Program-made: the position numbers and the translations under genes
In this document: one piece after another, positions 37,835 to 46,424 of the stretch
Numbering within the stretch: position 1 is the first letter of the stretch
How the letters are laid out: each line of letters begins with the position of its first letter
NCBI GenBank assembly: GCA_013298775.1
Contig: JAAFIV010000017.1
Span: forward strand, 29,813-93,812
Origin: Ignavibacteria bacterium
GTDB lineage: Bacteria; Bacteroidota; Ignavibacteria; Kapaibacteriales; UBA4661
DNA length: 64,000 bases
Direction: 5' to 3'
Notes under the pieces: generated by a model
The model's input: only the letters and a program-made list of their open reading frames with translations
Database searches by the model: none
What the model was told of the DNA's origin: nothing

Positions 37835-38575
37835 TCAAGGAAAAATACTATACCGCGCAATCGTCCACAATATCTTGTACCCCGCACGAATACTGCCAGA
37901 GAGCGTTCCTGTGATTTTCGACACGCCAATTCGCGCTCGGTACGAAACAGGCACTTCTGCACAGCGAATATCCTTTTCGCGTGCAGCTTTTATCTGCATT
38001 TCTACCGTCCAACCAAAATTGCGGTCGCGCATTTGCAAGCGTTCCAGCGTTATGCGGCGAATAGCGCGAAAGGGTCCCAAATCGGTAAAATGCGCTCCCC
38101 AAATACGACGCAAAAGCCACGTTGCGAGCCAGTTTCCGAAGCGTGCTTGTGGCAATAATGCGCCCTGTTCTACTTTTCCTGCTTTCATTCCCAAGCTCCG
38201 CGAGCCAATCACCAAATCTGCCTCATTCGCAAGGAGTGGTGCGAGGAGGAGCGGCATTTCTTCTGGTGTATCGCTGTAATCAGCATCAATAAACACGATA
38301 ATATCTGGCGCGTGGCGGTATGCTTCTTGCAATGCCCGTAAACACGCCGATCCATAGCCACGCTCTTCCTCGCGCACAACGATTGCACCACACTCCACAG
38401 CGCGAGCGGCGGTACGGTCTGTAGAGGCATTGTCGCAAACAATCACGTAGGCATTGAGTTCTGGTGGAATGCGGCTGATGACTTCACCAATAGATAACTC
38501 CTCGTTCCATGCAGGAATGATAACAGCAATCACAGGAGAATGGGGGAAAAAATCTTGTACTGGTGAGGTGTTCAT
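37835..38575 (-). CDS. Family 2 glycosyltransferase
   Basis: The 246-residue GT-A protein has VIIPAWNEELSIGEVI near 18-33, CDNASTDRTAARAVECG near 47-63, FIDADYSDTPEE (the DxD-type nucleotide-sugar site) and DLGPFRAIRRITLERLQMRD. This subgroup resembles dolichol-phosphate-mannose/bactoprenol-glucose transferases but lacks the C-terminal membrane helices. The acceptor is unknown. Confidence 0.9.
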   Translation of the reverse strand: MNTSPVQDFFPHSPVIAVIIPAWNEELSIGEVISRIPPELNAYVIVCDNASTDRTAARAVECGAIVVREEERGYGSACLRALQEAYRHAPDIIVFIDADYSDTPEEMPLLLAPLLANEADLVIGSRSLGMKAGKVEQGALLPQARFGNWLATWLLRRIWGAHFTDLGPFRAIRRITLERLQMRDRNFGWTVEMQIKAAREKDIRCAEVPVSYRARIGVSKITGTLSGSIRAGYKILWTIARYSIFP

Positions 38576-38676
38576 GGTTTTTCTTAGTTCTCATCGGTTT
38601 CATCTGGAAGGAATCTATTGTTCTTGTGCAGACGCTGTTGTCTCTGAAGGTGAAACCTTATTGTCAGACAACTCTG

Positions 38677-38730
38677 CTCATCTTCATTTACTCATCTTCA
38701 TTTACTCATCTTCATCTACTCATCTTCGTC
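38677..38730. repeat. 14-bp tandem repeat at the end of the PAS gene
   Basis: Three copies of ctcatcttcattta (38677-38690, 38691-38704, and 38705-38718 with one change) and a partial fourth. The stop codon of the PAS protein (38716-38718) lies inside the third copy, so the repeat supplies the last residues (DEDE) and the stop. Confidence 0.85.
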
Positions 38731-40086
38731 AGTATCCTGTCCCTGCCGATGCCGTTTGGAAATATCTCGCGCATTGGTGACAATCCCTTGAATGACGGGG
38801 TGTTTGAGTAAATTCGTTGAAACTGCTTCTAATTCCGCCCACGAAGCATCAGCACGGCGAAAGCGATATTGCATCGTTTTCATGGTGTTCATTGGCAGGT
38901 CAATAAGTTCGCGAAATTGCTCTTTGACGCGCACCAAATCGTCGGGATGAATGTACGAATACGCATTTGTGCCAAGCATACGCTCTGGTCCGTAGTAGAA
39001 CATTCGCGCCACCGACGGGCTGCAATACGAGAAACTCCCTTCGCTATCGGAAATAACGACCGCATCATTCGCGTTTTGCATGAGTGCGCGGAGGCGTTCT
39101 TCGCTTTGGCGGAGCGCGTTTTCTGCTTGTTTGCGTGGCGTGATATTTTCGACAATCGCAATCCGTACAAGCGGCTTCCCATCTCGGTCGCGGAGAAATG
39201 AGCTGTGAACATTTCCCCAGACAATTTCACCTGATTTTGCCACAAAACGTTTTTCAATTTCCAAATGGGGAATCTCCCCTGCAAGCAACTGTTCAAGCGG
39301 TTTTTCTTCGCGTGCGGCATCTTCTGGCACGGAAATATCCTGCGTTGAAAGTCGCGTAATCTCTTGTTCGTCGAAACCAAGCATCGTGCAAATGGTCGCA
39401 TTTGCCTTCAAAATACGTCCGCTCGGCGTGGTGAGGGCAATACCAATCGGCGACTGCTCAATGATAAAGCGAAAGCGTTCCTCGCTCTCGCGCATAGCTT
39501 CTTCCGCCTCTTTACGCTCAGTAATATCCGCCACAAGCCCGTCGTAGGCAACGAGTTCGTGCGTTTCGTTGAAATGCAGAACGGGAGTATTCTTCACCCA
39601 GCGCACCGCCCCATCCTTGCGAATAATTCGATGCTCCACCGAACCTGACTTCTGCTCATGTAAGATTTCACGCGCTTGTCTGAGAGCTATTTCGCGGTCA
39701 GCAGGGAAAATCATATCGTACCAGAGAATCGAATTATTCTCGTATTCATGCGCTTGGTAGCCTGTAATTGCCACACAACTCGTGCTGTGCTGCGTATGCA
39801 CGGGAACGCCATTTTGCACGGTAACAGTGAAGGTATAGTCCGTGATAGCGTCCAGCATTTGGCGGTATCGCGTTTCTACGCCGCTACTCGCCTCAGCTTT
39901 GCTGATATGATGCGATTTCAAGGACTGTTCCAATGTTTCAACGCGCTCATGCAAACGCCGATACAACTGCACAAGTGCGTCAGCATTACCTTCGCTTGCA
40001 CCACTTTGGACAGCATTGCGCACAAAGGCTTCAATACTTGCGCCGTCGGTGAAATGGAGTTTACCGTTTTTTGTACTATTCTTCAC
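38716..40086 (-). CDS. PAS-repeat sensory protein without output domain
   Basis: The product has three PAS/PAC modules at about 60-190, 200-320 and 330-445 (each ending in a block like VAYDGLVADITERKEAE, VRIAIVENITPRKQAE, IQGIVTNARDISKRH). No kinase, cyclase or DNA-binding domain follows. The protein stops in a tandem repeat with GQDTDEDE. The start is a GTG at 40084-40086, decided by the perfect AGGAGG at 40093-40098, six bases before it. Without an output domain it may partner another regulator, or it is the remnant of a histidine kinase truncated by the repeat. Confidence 0.87.
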   Translation of the reverse strand: MKNSTKNGKLHFTDGASIEAFVRNAVQSGASEGNADALVQLYRRLHERVETLEQSLKSHHISKAEASSGVETRYRQMLDAITDYTFTVTVQNGVPVHTQHSTSCVAITGYQAHEYENNSILWYDMIFPADREIALRQAREILHEQKSGSVEHRIIRKDGAVRWVKNTPVLHFNETHELVAYDGLVADITERKEAEEAMRESEERFRFIIEQSPIGIALTTPSGRILKANATICTMLGFDEQEITRLSTQDISVPEDAAREEKPLEQLLAGEIPHLEIEKRFVAKSGEIVWGNVHSSFLRDRDGKPLVRIAIVENITPRKQAENALRQSEERLRALMQNANDAVVISDSEGSFSYCSPSVARMFYYGPERMLGTNAYSYIHPDDLVRVKEQFRELIDLPMNTMKTMQYRFRRADASWAELEAVSTNLLKHPVIQGIVTNARDISKRHRQGQDTDEDE

Positions 40087-40092
40087 CTGAAA

Positions 40093-40098
40093 CCTCCT
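40093..40098 (-). promoter_or_regulatory. Shine-Dalgarno AGGAGG deciding a GTG start
   Basis: The minus-strand read is GCAAGGAGGTTTCAGGTG. The perfect anti-16S match lies six bases before the GTG of the PAS gene. An earlier TTG (40105-40107) is in frame but sits before this site. Confidence 0.75.
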
Positions 40099-40145
40099 TG
40101 CATTCAAGCTCCTTGAAGAGAATTTTTTATTAAAAACCGCTCCAA

Positions 40146-41135
40146 CTATGATAAAACCTCACGTTTTGCCGCATTAAGGTCTTGCTGCGACAACCGCGCA
40201 CCAAGCTGAGAGATAACCCGCGAAGCGGTAACCGCACCTAAACGCCCTGCGGCTTCGGGGCTGTGTCCGTGCGTGAGACCGTAGAGAACACCTGCCGCGT
40301 ACATATCGCCAGCTCCAGTGGTATCAATTGGATTTGCCGAAGCAGGCGGAATAGTATATGCCGCGCCGTCCCAATACAAACGAGAACCCTGCGCACCGAG
40401 CGTTAATGCGACGTGGCGAGCTTCTTTGCGCAATGCTTCAAATGCTTTTTCGGGATTATCAATGCCTGTAAATGCTTCGGCTTCGGCTTGATTACAGAAA
40501 ATAAGGTCGCTTTGCAAAATGGACTTACGCAAATGCGAACCAAAAACATTGACCACAAATGAATCGGAAAAGCTCATGGCTACTCGCGTGTCGTGCTTTT
40601 TTGCATAGAATAATGCTTCTTCAATCGCTGCCACACCCGCTTCTTCGGTGAACTTAAATCCTTCAAAATATATCCACTCTGCACGCTTGATTCCTTCTTC
40701 TGAAACGTGTTCTTTATTGTAAAAGGCATTGGAAGCAAGGGCAGTATTCATCGTGCGCTCGCTGTCGGGAGTAATGACAATCAGTGAAGTGCCGGTGGAA
40801 TGGTCGTCCATGACTGGCGCGTGAAGTTCGATGCCCAATTCTTTGAATTCATTCGCATAAAATTCGCCCATTGCATCCTTGCCCAGCATTGAGCCAAAGC
40901 CTGCTCGCCCGCCCAGTTGCGCGAAGCCGATGATGGTATTTGCTGCCGAGCCGCCACTGCACCAGTTTGGCTCGTAGTGGGAAAAATGGCGTAAAAGCTC
41001 GGTTTGGCGGTGTTCGTCCACCAAATTCATCGTGCCTTTGGTAAGCTCAAGCGGTGTAAATTCATGCTCTTGAATTTGTAATTGAATATCCACGATTGCC
41101 GCGCCAATGCCGAAAAGATGAAGGTTTTTACTCAT
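40146..41135 (-). CDS. PfkB-family carbohydrate/adenosine kinase
   Basis: This 329-residue protein has the ribokinase fold: GIGAAIVDIQ near 9, WCSGGSAANTIIGFAQLGG near 57-75, and the ATP/anion-hole motif PIDTTGAGDMYAAGVLYG near 270-287 with the catalytic Asp. The N-terminal block and the SGGSAANT form are those of bacterial adenosine kinases of Bacteroidota/Chlorobiota. Activity on adenosine is likely, but ribose or fructose cannot be excluded. The ATG at 41133-41135 is used. Confidence 0.9.
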   Translation of the reverse strand: MSKNLHLFGIGAAIVDIQLQIQEHEFTPLELTKGTMNLVDEHRQTELLRHFSHYEPNWCSGGSAANTIIGFAQLGGRAGFGSMLGKDAMGEFYANEFKELGIELHAPVMDDHSTGTSLIVITPDSERTMNTALASNAFYNKEHVSEEGIKRAEWIYFEGFKFTEEAGVAAIEEALFYAKKHDTRVAMSFSDSFVVNVFGSHLRKSILQSDLIFCNQAEAEAFTGIDNPEKAFEALRKEARHVALTLGAQGSRLYWDGAAYTIPPASANPIDTTGAGDMYAAGVLYGLTHGHSPEAAGRLGAVTASRVISQLGARLSQQDLNAAKREVLS

Positions 41136-41249
41136 GGTCGAAGGGAAAGAAAAGTGTGAAAGTGAGGAAATAACAATGGTGCTGCACGTTTGCTGCATTT
41201 CTGAAGCGCAAATTTACGCAAGTCTGGGAAATACGCGAGCGAATTTTAC

Positions 41250-41540
41250 ATGCGGCAATGTTTCTTCGCAAAGAGGCTTCTTCACCAAGAACTCCGCAAT
41301 CGGGGTGTAGAGAGCAGTCTCATTACCACCGCCGATGGCTTGACAGGCTTCATAGAAGCCTTGCATTCGGCTTTAATGTTGAATTCAACTCCAAAACTTG
41401 TGCAAAGAATACCGCTCAAACATTTAGCAACTTTTCTGGGTATTGCGCCGCAATCACTTAGCAGAATCAAAAAGAAAATCCGGGTGAATGTACGTGTTGC
41501 CGATGAAGGACAGTCGCAAAAAAAATCATGGGAGACGTAA
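41250..41540 (+). pseudogene. Remnant of a Crp/Fnr-family regulator (C-terminal HTH)
   Basis: This 96-codon frame keeps only the C-terminal helix-turn-helix of a Crp-family regulator: NSTPKLVQRIPLKHLATFLGIAPQSLSRIKKKI, very like LPQYQIASYIGVQPESLSRIRKRL of the intact gene at 19371. The cyclic-nucleotide domain is missing, and 41136-41249 has no matching sequence. It is either a decayed gene or a stand-alone DNA-binding fragment. A remnant is more likely. Confidence 0.65.
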
Positions 41541-41635
41541 CATAGGTGCAGTAGTATTGAACAATTGATGAATAATTTTGTAGCGATAGTTGTCAGCAAA
41601 GTTATCATCAATTTTTCAATCAATCATTTGTAATT

Positions 41636-42076
41636 ATGCACCAGAGCAATCACCAGAGCAATCACCACTTCAGCCTCACTGTATCTCTTGACAGCACGCG
41701 AGAGAAAGTTTGGCAAACACTGATAGACGTTCCAACATGGCATGAGTGGGACACAGAACTCAAGCACGCAAGCCTCGCTGAGGACTTTGCGCTCGGAGCA
41801 AAGGGAGTTTTAACACCTCTTAGCGGACCAACGTTGAGTTTTTTTATTTCCGACCTTGTGCCGTATCAGTCCTACACATTCAAAACCAAAATGCCCTTGG
41901 GATGGCTTGTTATCAAGCGTACGCTTACGGTGAATAATGACAAAACCGAGTTTACCGATGAGATAGCATTTACAGGATTTCTCAAAAGAGTGTTCGGCGC
42001 AATGCTCGGTGGTAAGTTTAGAGCGGTATTACCAGAGGTCATGGATAATTTCAAAAAAATAGTGGAAGGCAAATAA
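41636..42076 (+). CDS. SRPBCC-superfamily protein (polyketide-cyclase-like)
   Basis: The 146-residue product has the typical start of this family, STREKVWQTLIDVPTWHEWDTEL, and an internal PLGWLVIKRTLTV plus FKRVFGAMLGG-like end. The fold forms a hydrophobic pocket for a lipid or small ligand. The His/Gln-rich N-terminus (HQSNHQSNHH) comes from a local tandem repeat. It is followed 4 bases later by a membrane protein gene, so the two are co-transcribed, downstream of the Crp remnant. Confidence 0.8.
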   Translation: MHQSNHQSNHHFSLTVSLDSTREKVWQTLIDVPTWHEWDTELKHASLAEDFALGAKGVLTPLSGPTLSFFISDLVPYQSYTFKTKMPLGWLVIKRTLTVNNDKTEFTDEIAFTGFLKRVFGAMLGGKFRAVLPEVMDNFKKIVEGK

Positions 42077-42080
42077 AACC

Positions 42081-42467
42081 ATGATGCTCTTTGCAATGAA
42101 AATCGTGTACGTCGCCAACATCATTGTCGCAGGTTGGATAGGTATCTCTTCGACGTTTTCCCCCAAAACGGCATCAGTAACGGTGTTCCAAAATGCGTAT
42201 CAATCCACGGAAGTTATCCGACTTGTAGGCTGTTTGTGGTTATCAATCGCAAGTCTCTCAATTCTCGGTTTGTGGAAACCAATGTCGTTTTCACCTATTT
42301 TTTTAGTCCAGTTTATTTACAAAGGCACGTGGCTACTCGTGGTTGCGTTGCCAGCTCTCCGTGCGAATGAGCCGTACCCAAAAGGAATGGCAGTATTTTT
42401 TGTCATTTGGGTTGTAGTTCTACCACTTATTATGCCGTGGTCTGCATGGCTACATTCGGCAGATTGA
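42081..42467 (+). CDS. Small integral membrane protein, four helices
   Basis: This 128-residue protein has four hydrophobic segments (ANIIVAGWIGISSTF, VGCLWLSIASLSILGL, GTWLLVVALPAL, FVIWVVVLPLIMPW). I do not recognise a named family with confidence. It resembles small membrane proteins encoded next to SRPBCC genes and Crp-type regulators in Bacteroidota. The 4-base gap to the SRPBCC gene points to a joint role. Confidence 0.72.
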   Translation: MMLFAMKIVYVANIIVAGWIGISSTFSPKTASVTVFQNAYQSTEVIRLVGCLWLSIASLSILGLWKPMSFSPIFLVQFIYKGTWLLVVALPALRANEPYPKGMAVFFVIWVVVLPLIMPWSAWLHSAD

Positions 42468-42498
42468 AAAAATATCGTACTTGGCTAGGTCTTGATAT

Positions 42499-42640
42499 GG
42501 AAACGCGTATGTGAGGATTCAAAAGATACTGAGGATAAAAAACAATCTAAAAAAGTCCTCAATATCCTTTCAATCCTCACATCCGCGTTCCTTGCACACA
42601 TCTATCATCACTGCGTAATTTCAGAATCGTACCTTGAATT
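42499..42640. repeat. Family A palindromic repeat, copy 4
   Basis: Ggaaacgcgtatgtgaggattc faces caatcctcacatccgcgttcc (ends 42591). The flank atcatcactgcgtaatttcagaatcgtac matches the flank of copy 1. A direct repeat cgacaagtgta follows at about 42655-42672. Confidence 0.85.
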
Positions 42641-42744
42641 CAAGTGTACGACAAGTGTACGACAAGAGCAAAAACGGCACTGGACAACACCTAAAAAATT
42701 TATAGACGAGAGCTTCAACAATAATTGAGACCTCCACACGAGGT

Positions 42745-45057
42745 TTACTTTTTCTTTTTTGTCTGTGAAGACCGTGTAGAGCCGCGTTTGGAGCTTTTTG
42801 TTGTGGTTGTGGGCGCAACGGAAGGTTTTATTGTAGAATTAGGCGAAGGACTTGCAACTGGCTCTATAACACGCGTTGGATGCTGCGTTAGGCGCAAGCG
42901 AAATATCCGCGTTTCGGCGGCATCCAAACGCTCAAGAACCAGCATTTGACGTTCAGCAATATTATTCACCTGAATATCCTGAAGAGCGCATCGTTGCTCG
43001 TTTGTAGGAAAGCTCGGTGATAGCTCAACACATTCTGCAACAATGCTACTCGGCGGCAAGGAAAGACGCACGTTTGCAGTGGTAACAAATTCCTGATTCG
43101 CGCCCCAGCCTGTATAGCGCACGGTACTTGTGGTCAGGCTTTTGGGCATTTCTTCGTTCACACGGTTGTTCACAATCACGCAATACACGTAGCCATCGTG
43201 ATAGCGTACAATACGCTTGATTGCTTGCGCGGCGACAATGCGTACGCTATCCTTCGGATGTTCTACCTGAATGCGTACAAACTCTTCACCCTGCCACTCA
43301 GGATTGATACCGCTTTGCATCACCATTCCCAGATTATATTTCGCAAAAAATGCGATAAAGTCTTGTCCTGCTTTGCGCTCTTTTCGTGCTTTTTCGGTCA
43401 AGCCCCATACACTTGTCGTGGTGCCATTTCCATCGGTTTTCTTTCGTTTTGAACTGAAAAAATCGTAGCCAAAAATATCAATACCACCTAGCACCGTCGG
43501 ACGTGGATAGTTTTGCAGTGCATGGATTTGCGTGAAGGTCGTAAACATCAGCTCTCCAAGCGTTGCGGGACGGACATTCTGCTCGCCGTCGCCTTCATAT
43601 TTTTCACCGAATAGCTTCAAAATAATTCCACCACCACTCATGCCCAGATTTTGTGCTGTTCCGAGAGGATGAAAACGTGTAAAATACTCGCGCACGTCGC
43701 GGTTCATCATCTTGTCGTCTTGCGTCAGCCCCGTCGAAGGCGGCGCAGTGCGGAAATTGCGATAGAAGAAATTACCATTTTCCGAGCCATTTTTGATGAG
43801 AATGCTGTCCTGAAGCGGCATATAGCGTTCAAAAACATCGTACAACAAGCCATTTTTCTGCTTTGTTTCGAGCGAATTGTAATGCTCGGCAAGTGCGAAA
43901 TCCCAGAATTGCTCATTCGGATTGGGATACAAATACAGCATTCCCGTCATTTCCAGCGCACTGCCCGCCTGAAACATTGTTCCCATCGGGTGTTTGAAGC
44001 CATCGGCAGCTTTCGCCAAGCCATACCAACGGCTCATTTCACGCTGAAGCGGATAATACTCCTCCACGCGGGCATTTGCTTCCTGCAAGGATTTCAGCGC
44101 GGGAAGCGCACGATTGTAGGGATTACGCTTGCCATCCACCATGCTATTCAGCACGCCGCCGTATTTGCCAACGGGTTCGGAAGAAATCCACCAGCCTAGT
44201 AACGACGGGTGGTTGCGGATAATGGAATCGCCCACAATTGCTTGAATATCCTTATCGGAAAGTTTGCGCTCCATGAGGATTTTCGCGCCCGCTTTGCCCG
44301 TCATCTCCAGTGCGCTTGTTTCCTTGTAGGGATAGTATTCGTATAAATTTAATATCGTTTGTACGCCACCTTTTTGGCACGTATCCAAGTATCGGCGCAG
44401 GTAGTGGCGAATGGTGTCGGGGTTGTTGTAATCGCGCCCATCGGCTTTCCAGATAGATTGTCTATCGCCGCCCGCACCTACATTCATTGCGCCCATAAAA
44501 CCTTCATTCTCAAGGAAATTCACACCGCGCAAATCGGGGTGTTTGCTTGCCTCGCCGACAATGCCTGTGTTATCGCGTGTGCCGATTTGCGACCAGCCAA
44601 TTGGGAAAAACACTTCATCGTGGACAAATAATCGCTCGTGTGCAAAGCGCACCGTTTCTGGGCTGCGAGCAATTCCGTCACCAAAGAGCGCAACTGATAC
44701 GGGTACAACTTGCGATGCAGAACTAACACGCAAAATTCCTTCAAAACGCCCTGCCGATGCGGCTTTCCAACGCATCGTCAAACTCACAATACCGCTTGAC
44801 GACGACAGCATGAGTGTTTGCGTTGTCATAAAGCGTCCTGCTTCGCCAGTAGTTGAAAAAGCAATCGCCTCTGAAGGCGAGACAGTAAGCGGCATTTGAG
44901 GGTTTTGTATTCGCAGTATGAGCGTCTGTGTCGTGCTTTTGCCAGTGAGAATACTTCCGAAATGGAGGGAGCGTGGGAATGGCTCTATTCCTTGTGCAAC
45001 GAGTTCTGAGGCGCATTGCATCGCAAAGAGAATGAGGGTCAAAATTATTTTTTTCAT
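42745..45057 (-). CDS. Large exported protein, putative TIM-barrel glycosidase
   Basis: This 770-residue protein has a signal peptide (MKKIILTLILFAMQCASELVAQ). Residues about 25-130 look like an Ig-like (choice-of-anchor/ASPM type) domain (PRSLHFGSILTGKSTTQTLIL). Then FFPIGWSQIG near 155, TILNLYEYYP near 240, and NHPSLLGWWISSEPVGKYGG near 285 resemble beta-strands and the catalytic Glu of (beta/alpha)8 glycosidases (GH2/GH5-like NHPSIIGWYISDEP). The C-terminal 50 residues are Pro/Thr/Lys-rich and end in KKKK. No T9SS signal is present. No exact family is recognised. The gene follows an outer-membrane protein gene by 42 bases on the same strand. Confidence 0.7.
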   Translation of the reverse strand: MKKIILTLILFAMQCASELVAQGIEPFPRSLHFGSILTGKSTTQTLILRIQNPQMPLTVSPSEAIAFSTTGEAGRFMTTQTLMLSSSSGIVSLTMRWKAASAGRFEGILRVSSASQVVPVSVALFGDGIARSPETVRFAHERLFVHDEVFFPIGWSQIGTRDNTGIVGEASKHPDLRGVNFLENEGFMGAMNVGAGGDRQSIWKADGRDYNNPDTIRHYLRRYLDTCQKGGVQTILNLYEYYPYKETSALEMTGKAGAKILMERKLSDKDIQAIVGDSIIRNHPSLLGWWISSEPVGKYGGVLNSMVDGKRNPYNRALPALKSLQEANARVEEYYPLQREMSRWYGLAKAADGFKHPMGTMFQAGSALEMTGMLYLYPNPNEQFWDFALAEHYNSLETKQKNGLLYDVFERYMPLQDSILIKNGSENGNFFYRNFRTAPPSTGLTQDDKMMNRDVREYFTRFHPLGTAQNLGMSGGGIILKLFGEKYEGDGEQNVRPATLGELMFTTFTQIHALQNYPRPTVLGGIDIFGYDFFSSKRKKTDGNGTTTSVWGLTEKARKERKAGQDFIAFFAKYNLGMVMQSGINPEWQGEEFVRIQVEHPKDSVRIVAAQAIKRIVRYHDGYVYCVIVNNRVNEEMPKSLTTSTVRYTGWGANQEFVTTANVRLSLPPSSIVAECVELSPSFPTNEQRCALQDIQVNNIAERQMLVLERLDAAETRIFRLRLTQHPTRVIEPVASPSPNSTIKPSVAPTTTTKSSKRGSTRSSQTKKKK

Positions 45058-45099
45058 AACAGAGCCTGGAATGAATTCAGCAATAATTGCAACATAAAT

Positions 45100-46347
45100 C
45101 TAACGCAAAATCTGCACCCGCAGTCGGTGTGCGGCTTGGAGAAGGCTTTTTTCTTGAATGCTTGATTCTATCTTGTTTGCAAAGATATTTTGCGACACAA
45201 GCCGCGCCCGCACTTCTTTGATACGCTTTTCAGCAACAATCATTTCTTCTTGAGGACACGTTATCACAAGCCGGACGTGCGTTGTTTCGGTGAAATCGGG
45301 AATCACGGAGTGGATAAATTCTTGCAAACGCGCCAGCACCTCAGCATCTGTCGGAGTATTGTAGATAAACACTTGCTCGGCGAGCAGAGAATCATTATTC
45401 ATCGTAGAGCCAGGGAGCTGCGTAGCTTCAATAACGCGTGGACGCTGGGCATACACGGCTTTTTGCTCTTCGGTTTGCGCACGGTATTGGAGGTGTTTTT
45501 CTAGAGTATCTACCACTTTTGGAGTAAACGATAATGATACACCAAGCCTCATCATTACTGCGCTCCAGCGAATATTTTCTGTTTCGGAAATCTGCGGTTG
45601 CCAGTGAAATTCCAAAAATGGTGCGAGCTGAATATGTGAGGTTGCCGTTTCGCGGACACGCCAGAGATATTGCCCGCCAATAAAAATGCCCCAAGCAGGA
45701 TTGCTTGCAGGTAAAGCAACAGTATTGGTGCGGTCTTTGATGGATGCTGGCGGAGAAGACGCATTGACAAAATTTACTTCCGATTGCGCCAAAAGCGGGA
45801 TGAGCGCATTCACACCACCATACACACCAACCGAGCTAGAGAGCTTGTACGCCGCAGAAATGCTTGCTTGCAGACCACGTAGCAAGGTCGTAGCAACAGC
45901 ATTGCGATAGGAAATCACGGGCGATGGTGGTAATTCCGCATTAAACAAGCCTGTACGCTGCATAAAACCTACCCTGCCACGCAATTCCAGAAGTGGTAGT
46001 GCCGCTATACCGCCCTCTACGCCAAGCGTGAAGCCACCTGCATTTGTAAATCCATTGCTCGCATACGGCATACGGAGCGATGGAGCGTTGAGGTCAATTG
46101 GCAGAAATATTCCGCCAATATCCGTCCCTGTTTCACCCGCCGCAAACGCGCCCCAATGCAAGGGCAGAAGCCGTTCTTGGAGGAAAAGAGTATCTCCTTC
46201 AGGCGTAACGCGCTGCGCAACGGGAAAAAGCTGCGGAGCAAGGTTTTGTGCGGGAAGTGCGTTTATACACATCAAAAAAGCGAAAACGCACGTACACAGA
46301 AAAAATGTACGGTTAAAAAATTGAATTGATTGCCTTGAAAGAAGCAT
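45100..46347 (-). CDS. Exported outer-membrane-type protein of unknown function
   Basis: The 415-residue product has a signal peptide (FFLCTCVFAFLMCINALPAQ). Residues about 95-290 show alternating aromatic/hydrophobic patterns of a beta barrel (GGFTLGVEGGIAALPLLELRGRVGF, ISAAYKLSSSVGVYGGVNALI, IQLAPFLEFHWQP). The last 80 residues (DAEVLARLQEFIHSVIP, EKRIKEVRARLVSQNIF, RLRVQIL) resemble the RA...NR-type end of OmpA-like domains without clear core residues. It probably functions with the glycosidase-like protein encoded directly downstream. Confidence 0.65.
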   Translation of the reverse strand: MLLSRQSIQFFNRTFFLCTCVFAFLMCINALPAQNLAPQLFPVAQRVTPEGDTLFLQERLLPLHWGAFAAGETGTDIGGIFLPIDLNAPSLRMPYASNGFTNAGGFTLGVEGGIAALPLLELRGRVGFMQRTGLFNAELPPSPVISYRNAVATTLLRGLQASISAAYKLSSSVGVYGGVNALIPLLAQSEVNFVNASSPPASIKDRTNTVALPASNPAWGIFIGGQYLWRVRETATSHIQLAPFLEFHWQPQISETENIRWSAVMMRLGVSLSFTPKVVDTLEKHLQYRAQTEEQKAVYAQRPRVIEATQLPGSTMNNDSLLAEQVFIYNTPTDAEVLARLQEFIHSVIPDFTETTHVRLVITCPQEEMIVAEKRIKEVRARLVSQNIFANKIESSIQEKSLLQAAHRLRVQILR

Positions 46348-46424
46348 GAGAACTCTGTTTTGAGGAAATAATGAAATCTGTTTAAGCGTCCTAAAAATGA
46401 TGCGAGGCGCAACACAGCAAGAAG

